NCBI GenBank assembly: GCA_030248225.1
Contig: JASANE010028542.1
Coordinates: forward strand, 79,563 to 143,562
From: Trileptium ribeirensis
Taxonomy: Eukaryota; Nematoda; Enoplea; Enoplida; Thoracostomopsidae
DNA length: 64,000 nucleotides
Direction of reading: 5' to 3'
The position numbers and the translations under genes are program-made. Within the stretch, counting starts at the first letter, position 1. Each line of letters opens with the position of its first letter. Shown piece after piece: positions 49,801 through 58,800 of this stretch. The notes beneath the pieces were generated by a model. That model was given only the letters and a program-made list of their open reading frames with translations, searched no databases and had not been told where the DNA came from.

Positions 49801-52800
49801 GAAAATACACCAATAAGATATGCAAAGAGCAACGTGACGGTCAGTCTCAGCACATTGAAAAACCATAAGACACCTTGTTCTTCTGTCAACTATTGTAGTG
49901 TCATATTTTGTTGCATCTTTTGTTACAAAGGCTTTTCAAGATGCTGAAAACAATGGAGATATTCATTTGAACGTATCTATGACGGATTTACCCTCTTCGG
50001 AATGGCTCTGCATTCTAAGGGACCCTCAAAAGAATTATGCATGATTTCGTGATTTCAATGTACTATATTTTGTTGCATCTGCTATTACAAATGTTTTATA
50101 AAATACTGAAAACGATGAAATGCTTTATTTGACTAACTGTGACCAATATGCTCTCTTGGCATGATACTGCATGCTCTGGGACCCCACAAAGACCTATGTA
50201 TGGTTTTGTGGGCTTCAATCTAATGCTGTAGTTTGTTGAATCTGCGAATAAAAAGGTTTTCAAGGCTAGCAAAAATGATGAGTATATAAGCGCAAAAACG
50301 TATCTGTAATTATAAAGGTCGCTTGCTCGCAATGACCGCTCACTGCGCAACCGTTGGTGTATCCATATTTTTGTATATATAGTTTAATTTTGAACCTTTG
50401 GATTATAGTCAGCATAGACTGGCCGCGCACGTACCGTTTCCTGTGGCTTCACTAGTAGCTAACTAATGTTATGCTCTGTTTTGGTAGATATAATTTTTCA
50501 AAGAAGTATGCAGTGTGATTTATCCTTCTGTGCTAATAACAGACTCTATTTTGTGTAACAATTTCGAGATTATTATTTCTAAGCATGTATTAAATAAAGG
50601 TTAAATAAATTAAATACTGATAATTGTATAAAATCTTTCATTTTCACTTTGTATGTTCAACGTATAATGAAAAGACTAATGTCAAATCTTGAAAAAAAAC
50701 GTCTGGCCTTGATAGAAGATAAATGGATTTTAGCTGATCCTTTGCGTATATATATTTACACAGCACATACATTGTTATCAGAGTCCTAAACAGAGGCTGG
50801 TCGTGTTTCCATAAGTATTAATCGAGTGTCCTCAATTACCGCGGCTCCGGGTTTAGAAGAGTAAGCGTTCTTCAGTAGCAAATTCTCGCAACATGAACAA
50901 AGCCGAAGCCGTATTATTATATTATTGCATATTCACCCAATTTTTTATCAGTCAGCGTACAGGCACATCGATAGGTTTCGATCATTTCGGAATGTATTGA
51001 CATAAAGTTGATCGATTAGATGCGCTGCATGTATTTCGGTATAAAATATCGAAACAGAATACATTAACTTTTAGATTTTTGGTCTGGACCACAGCTAGGG
51101 GGAAATAACTTTCGAAAGCATAAAATGTTAGTATATCTGAGTTTATTTTTGTTCTTACAGCAACAAAAAATTTGTTTTGCTGAATCTTAAAACACAGGGT
51201 ACAGTTAACTGCTTATAGTATATGTGAACACGTCCTTTGATAGCAGAGCGACCCATAAGGTTTAGGCGAATAGCAGATAAATTCAAGAGGTTCATATAAA
51301 CGTCAGACAAAAATTTAGACCTTATTCCTATACTTAATTTGACCTATATATTAAGGCAACGTAATATTAGGTAAAACTATTATTTGGTTCATACTGTAGG
51401 GCAACAAATTTGCATAAAGTTGTAGCTGTGAACTGCCATTTACAAACATTCGTTGTTATGAATTTTAATATTTATAATTATCACTGTTTAGGAATTATCT
51501 TTGGAGAATGAACGTCATAAAAAATTTCTCGCAAGCAACGAAGAACAAATTGCGTCGCTGGAGGCCCAGTTGCGCTCATTAGCAGATGAAATGTCGATTG
51601 AAATTGGTTTTAAGAATGCAGCTGAGCGAGAATTATCAACGGCAAAGGTTGGTTTGTTAACTTCAGCTTTTGAATGTGGCTTATTTTTCCAGTTGCTTTT
51701 TTAATGCCACTTTTCTAGCTGGGTAGCACTATGCTCATCTTCGTGTTCAAATTTTTTGTTCGTGATTTGTGCGTGCCTGCACAATGCTAAATATTATAAC
51801 GAGAATAAACCGGAAAAGCTTCTAAATACGTCAGTATGGTAGTGAAAATTTTAAATAAAATGATGCCTCTCATGGATCATAAAAAACACGGCATTTAGTG
51901 AAGTCAAGGAAGTTTGAAATTTCATCAAGGGAAATGGTTAATTCTATGGTTGCATCAGGGAATGTTTTCTTCGGAATATTGTTTTTCATTTAACTGTAAT
52001 CGCACGTCTTCAGTTTCAAAAAATAATTATCTAACTGCAGTGTCAAAATAACGTGTGCGCTTGTTTTTTTTCAACACGCAACTCCATGCAGTTCACTCGC
52101 TTATATCATTGAAACCACATCGTTTATGTTCACAATTTTTATCTCTGATATTACTAATACACCCATCCCGGAAGATTGTGATGCGGTCTGATCCGAACAG
52201 AATTTAAAATTTATCTGTCCGGACTATTGCTGGGTCCAGATCGTTGAAATTTTTCTGACTAAAGCTGTAAATTAAAAAAAATTAAATTGTTAATGAGATA
52301 CACAGTAATTCTGAGTACTAAAACTCTGTCAAGCACACAAGATCGATTATTGTTGATTGTTAAAGTCGATAAGTAGCGAGGCGCTCAATGAAGTTAACAG
52401 GAACAAATTTGCTGATTATTAGTTGAAATGTGGTACCGAAAATGTTTTGCAACTTGCACTTGTAGTATCTTGGAATTTTTCTTTGAAATCGGCCGGGAAC
52501 CTTCATAATTTTTGTGAAATTAAATTAAAATTATAAATTAACCGGATATTTACCAGCTACAGATCTCCCTCGAAGATCGAAACAACGAATGCAATACACT
52601 AAAAGCCTCGATCGCGACACTTAATAATACGTTGAACCTGAAACAAACCAAATGGGACGAAGCTCGTGCACAGTATAAAGCACAGATTACAGATCAAGAA
52701 GCTGCGTTGTTGGAAACGAAAAAATTGTTGGTATGCGCGTTGTAATTGCGCTTAGCTGCAATGCTGTTAAGCAAGTTGAAGTATAAATAACAATTTCTGT

Positions 52801-55800
52801 ATATCTGGAATTTCGGATATTCTAAATATTGGGACTGATGTCCTTGTATTTTTCTATAATTTTAGTCAGAACGTAGTGAAACGTAGAGGAGATTGTGTGT
52901 ACCAAGGGTGAAATCTTTTAATTCCAGTCTCTCTGTCTGTGTGTGACCGGCCATAACTCGGGAACGACTTAACCGATTTTCATGAGCTTGGGCATAGTCG
53001 ATTTGCACTGTACATCCCCGAGCGTTTTTGATTTGGTGTCTGGTTTCGGGGTCAGAACGTAGTGAAACGTAGAGGAGAGTGTGTGTACCAAGGGTGAAAT
53101 CTTTTAATTACCGTCTCTCTGTCTGTGTGTGACCGGCCATAACTCGGGAACGACTTAACCGATTTTCATGAGCTTGGGCATAGTCGGTTTGCACTGTACA
53201 TCCCCGAGCGTTTTTGATTTGGTGTCTGGTTTCGGGGTCACTGGTTAAAATGTGGGTTTTTTGTCCCATTTTAGTACCCTTTGCGGAAGCAAGGGTATTT
53301 TTATATTAACTTTCGAATTTTATTATCTGGTTGGTTTTATTTCATAGTAAAATGATAAATGCCGATGCCTCTTTTTTGTTTTTCGATTAAGGTTCTGATT
53401 CTGGATTTATGGAGTTTGAAGTACGGGCGTATGGCATCGACTTAAAATTTGTTCTGACGTCTTGGGCGGCTGATAAGTTTCACCTGGTGGTTTTCGGGCA
53501 TGAGGAATTCATTGCCGAGGCTGGTTTGCTCTGTGACTCATGGTTCTATGGGTACGGAGGTATGACGCCTCATGGTTCGGGGTCAGAGGTTAAAATGAGG
53601 GTTTTTTATCACATTTTAGTAGCTGCCCATCACGAAAGCAAGATTGTTTCTATCTTAACTTTCTAATTTTTCTCTGGTTGGTTTTATTTCAGTAAAATGA
53701 TAAATGTCGATGCCTCTTTTTTGTTTTTCGTTTAAGGCTCTGGTTCTAGAGTTATGGTGTTTGAGGTTAGGTGCCCCCAATGGTTCCTCGACCCGAAATT
53801 CGAAAATTTGTTCTGACGTCCTGCGCAGCTGAAAAATTTCACTTGGGGGTTTTCGGGCATGAGAAACTCATTGCCGGTGTTGGTTTGCTCTGTGACGCAT
53901 GGCTCTATGGGTAAGAGGTATGGCGCCCCAAGGTTCGGGGTCAGAGAACAAAATAAAGGTTTTTTACTACATTGTAGTATACTTCACGGAAGCAAGGTTA
54001 TTTTTATTTTAACCTACGATTTTTTTCTCGTTAATTTTATTTCATAGTAAATGCCAAATGCCGATACCTCTTTTTTGGTTTTCGATTAAGGCTTCGGTTT
54101 ATAGGGTTTGAGGTATGGTTCCTTCGTGGTTCCTCTATCCAAAATTCGAAAATTTGATCTGACGTCCTGCGCGGCTGAAAAGTTTCACTTGGGGGTTTTC
54201 GGGCATGCGAAACTCATTGCCGGTGTTGATTTTGCTCTGTGACCCATGGTTCTATGGGTCAGGGGGCATGGCGCCCCCAAGGTTCGGGGTCAAGATCAAA
54301 ATAAAGGTTTTTTACCACATTTTAGTACCCTTCACGGAAGCAAGGTTATTTTTATGTTAACTTTCGATTTTTTCTCGTTAATTTTACTTCATAATAAAAC
54401 TACAAATGCCGATGTCTCTTTTTTTGTTTTCGATTAAGGCTCCAGTTCATGGGGTTTGAGGTATGGCTCCCTCGTGGTTCCGCCACCCAAATCTCGAAAA
54501 TTTGTTCTGACGTCCTAGACGGCTGAATAGTTTTGTTTTAACCTGTGCGGTACGTATTGTATGATATCCCCATATAGTATATCGACGCACGCTATGTAGA
54601 GCGGATTGGATTTGCACGCAAAAGGCGTAGGTGTACCTATTGTTCACTGCGTTCTGCAATCTCGATAGAGTTACTAGTATAGTATGGGTGTGGTACGAAT
54701 CTAGTGGGGTATTAAGCAAATAACATCATGACATTACTTTTGGCTTCACTTGAGTTGTTTCATCGTATTGGTTTTCTGATATGAGATTGTTACATTTTTG
54801 CTTAACATCTTAGATAATATTTTGCAAAGACAACTTAAGATATATTTCTACAGGCTCAACGTACGTCGGAATACAGTGCTCTTGAAATGCAACTTTCAGC
54901 TGCTGTTGAAGCACATTTAATTGAGAGCGAAGAACGACAAACGCGGATCGAACGCCTAGAGAGCCAGTTGCTTGTCGAAAAGGCTGAACGAAAGCAAGAA
55001 AACGATACTCAAAAAGCGCATTATGTATGAAATACGTTTTTGTGTATTGAAAATTTTTAATTATGGGAACGTTATGGAGTGGAGAACAGTAGAGTTTTCT
55101 CAAATAAAGGTTACTCGTACAACAATTTCGTTTACCGTTTATTCATGACATCACTAGATTGATGGATTTTCGAAAATATTTTTATTTTTTTGATAAGTGA
55201 TGCATTATAATTCTGCACCTAGCTTTCTGCTCACGTCTGCTTTGATGGCTTCCGGTCGAAGTTCTTACAAAAGTTGAAAACGTTTTGATTTTCGCGGTTT
55301 GTGGCTTCCTGACATCTCAGCTGATGACTATTTCCAGAGGCCTATGTGTAATTAAAGGCTACCGTTTTGATAGTTATGTAATTTTTGGTCAGAGCAGCGG
55401 GTTTTGCCAGTGTATCTGTTTTCTCAAAATCACAAGGAAATCATGGAAAATCGAAAATTTTACTGAATATTATTCCGTAGAATAAGAAACAAAGCCTGGA
55501 TTTTTTGGATGCACGCTGGAAAATTTTAACTTCATCTATGTTATTTTTTTAGTCCTCAACAGTTTGAATTGCAAACGTGTTTCATTTAACTGGCCTAATG
55601 GGTGATCTAGTTCATCTCGAAAATGGAACACGCATTACGGCAGAGTTGACTTCGCAAAATTTCCTTCTTATTATAAATAGTTCGGAACAAAATAATACTA
55701 TATGGAGTAACCTGGTGCTGTAATAACATGAATGCTTCATTGTTGACTATTACGTGTTATGTACGCTTGGGCCAATCTATCATTTTGTAAAACATAAGTA

Positions 55801-58800
55801 GAACAAAATAATTCTCGTATTTATTTCACCCCAAAATATACAAATTTAACTTAAAGTTTGTTAAGTAAAACTAATTTGTTATATGAGATATGACATAAAT
55901 CTACCATGAGGAATTCAGTAGTGCTTTGGAATTTTATATATTAGTAAAAATTACACAGCAACTCAACGAAAATTATATGGAAATTTAGTTTTTCACCATA
56001 ATGTGGTAACGTCTTTATCAAAACTATCTTTATGAAAGCTGATGAATTCATAAAGTTGACATGAGGAATACTGTGCTGCTTAAAATGTTAATCTACTCAC
56101 CGTAATTGTATATGCCTTAGCTGTAATACACTAATTACTAATAGTGGTCTGTTCGTAAATGTGTTTGGTTAATTACGTTTCGAGCACAACTTGCTATATT
56201 AATTAGTGTTTGACATACATTTTAAGACAAAGACATTAAAAGAACATCGTGCCAAAGATAGCGAACTCGTACAGAGTTTAACACAAAAGTTGGACAAAAA
56301 AGTCAACCAATACCAAAAGGAGACAGACGGACTTCGAGCGGAAATATCGGACTTGAAGGCCGAACTCAAGGTTGGTTGTTCACCGGGGGCCAGTTAATCT
56401 TAACTTGCTCCTATTTTTAGTATGTAAAACATTGGGTAAGATTAGCTAGACTAAATCCCCAGCAGCGTTATGTACTATGTCTCATTTCCTTTCCTCTCCA
56501 TTCGCCAAAAGACTTGCCCCAAGACGCAATATGGGCGGCATAAAATTTCGAAAACTAAAGATTGTCAAAATTTATATTCAAAACGCAAAGTGCTGAATTA
56601 GCTAATAAATCTTTTCATAAACCGTCCAACGCGTGACGAGTCCGGATAATGTATTAAATTTTTTTATATTCGGACATGAATTTTTATCATGTGTTAACTT
56701 CGGACCATTGTTTCCGTGAGAAAGGAAAAATAGCTTGCGGGGCCGTTGAACCGAGGAAGCTAAAAACTTATCCGGGAAATTCACTGAATTAGTGCAAACG
56801 TGTTGCCTGACTACAACACACTCCACGAGTAAAAATGGTGACACTACGTTTGTGGGTTTACTAATGCTTTCATTAATTACCACAAACTTTTAAACGTTCA
56901 TTAGTATTTTTCACTCCGTGCTTTCACAGCTCTTGTAAATGATGTGTTAAATAGTTATCGCAACACCAGTCTTCTTTGCTGCCGAACAAATTATAATGGT
57001 TATAATTTAGAATTATTTCCAAAGCAACATTTTCATATTTATTTTGTATTTTCGACTAATATAAACTGTTATCTTTCTTTCTGGATTTCCTTGGTTCTGG
57101 AATTCCGTGTTTTATTGGATCATTGGTATCATCCTGCATTGTTGCCATCGGAAATATGATATCAGTGAAATATTGGCCGGATTTTAGTATTTTCGTAAAC
57201 TAACATCCCGTTTGCAACAAAATGTATTTCGGGATAACTAGAGAAGTCCGTTCAGTGGATACGTCCCCACGAATTTTATAATCAATGCATCTAAAATATA
57301 TTTCAGCACCGCCTTTTTCGTTATGAATGACCAATTAGGAAATAGATACTCTGGTTCCAGCAGCACAAAGTTAGGAATTTTTAAAATATTACTAGGCCTG
57401 TCCATATATTATAGCGTTCGTGTAGAAACAGTGATTATGAGTTGCAATGTCTGGAATGTAACGCCATCGGTTTGGCAGTTGTACTCGATAACATTATACA
57501 GGTGCGCAGCACAATGTGGCAATGAACGTCTGTATGTTTTGTAAGTACGTCAGTATTTGTAATGTCGCAAGGAATGTAAAGAATTTGTTTTAGCATACGA
57601 AGTCGATTTTTTTAACATTATACAAGTGCGCAGCACGATGTGGCAATAAACGTCTGTATGATTTGTAAGTACCATTATGTCGCAAGGAATGTAAAGAATT
57701 TGTTTTAGCATACGACGTCGATGTTGTCTGCATCAGAAAAACATGTTGGAGAACTGTCAACGAAATGTTCGGACATTGAAGAGAAACTTTACGAGAAAAG
57801 ACAGCTGTCAACGCAGTTAGGTGTAAAATGTACGAATCTTAGCGATGAGATTTCTCAGATGAAGGTTAGTGGATAATTTTTTTACAAGAATATGAATTTT
57901 GGCGACAAATGCATTTGTTGCATACTTTGTTTGTGCACATTAAATATCTTGCTTTAATATATATAGCTTGCAGGATATGTAGGTTGAGGTATTCTGTTTT
58001 CCAGCTCTACCAAGTTTCAAAATACTTTTTCTTTCGGTATTAAATCTTTGTAGCCAGTCACACGGGCAGTCGTTTTATGCAAGATAACGATTCGACTGCT
58101 GATTAAGAAGTTATTTGTGCAAAATACGTTACACGTATGAAAATTTTCAAAAACATTTTTGCCTTAAATTCATTACTGATGTCAAATAGCCGATGCCTAT
58201 TATAATGGTAACGAGTTAATGCAGCCTGTCGGAGACGTACTATACTAAGGAAAAAATATTCGTATGTGTAGTAAAACGTGATTGAGTTTTATATTACTGT
58301 TCTCGGTATAGATAAGGGTGACCTAGGTTTGTTGACACATTCGTATTTTCGGCTCGAAGTTGAAATCTTAAATGCTGAACATAATTTTTTCTTAATTTTG
58401 CTAGCGTTTTCCGTAAGTCTGAACGTTTGACATCTTTTGATTAGTTTATTCTGTTGACGACATATAAAACGATAATGCTTCAAAAATCTAAATAGTGATC
58501 AAATGTTCAAATGATTGAAACAGAAAAAATATTAATAAGAAATTTGTTCTGAATGTGCACTGATTCTGTTAAACAAGATCTTAGCGTGTGGTCTACACAC
58601 CTATATAATGCGTAAAACGGGTTTAAACTTTGGAAAATAATTTGTAAGTTGAACTCAACGTTTCAGTCTTTTCACCTAGTGCTGTATTGTATCGTTGGTT
58701 TAGAAAGATTTTGAGTCTAAATGCGACGAATGTAATCGCACACAGTCCGATTTGGAAAAAGCGAAACAACTTATCGTGAAAGCGACTCAAGATAAACTAG

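Noticed and set aside
53409..54437. Three similar short frames as a tandem gene family
   Set aside because: They fall in successive units of the ~350-bp tandem repeat, with no conserved start-to-stop structure.
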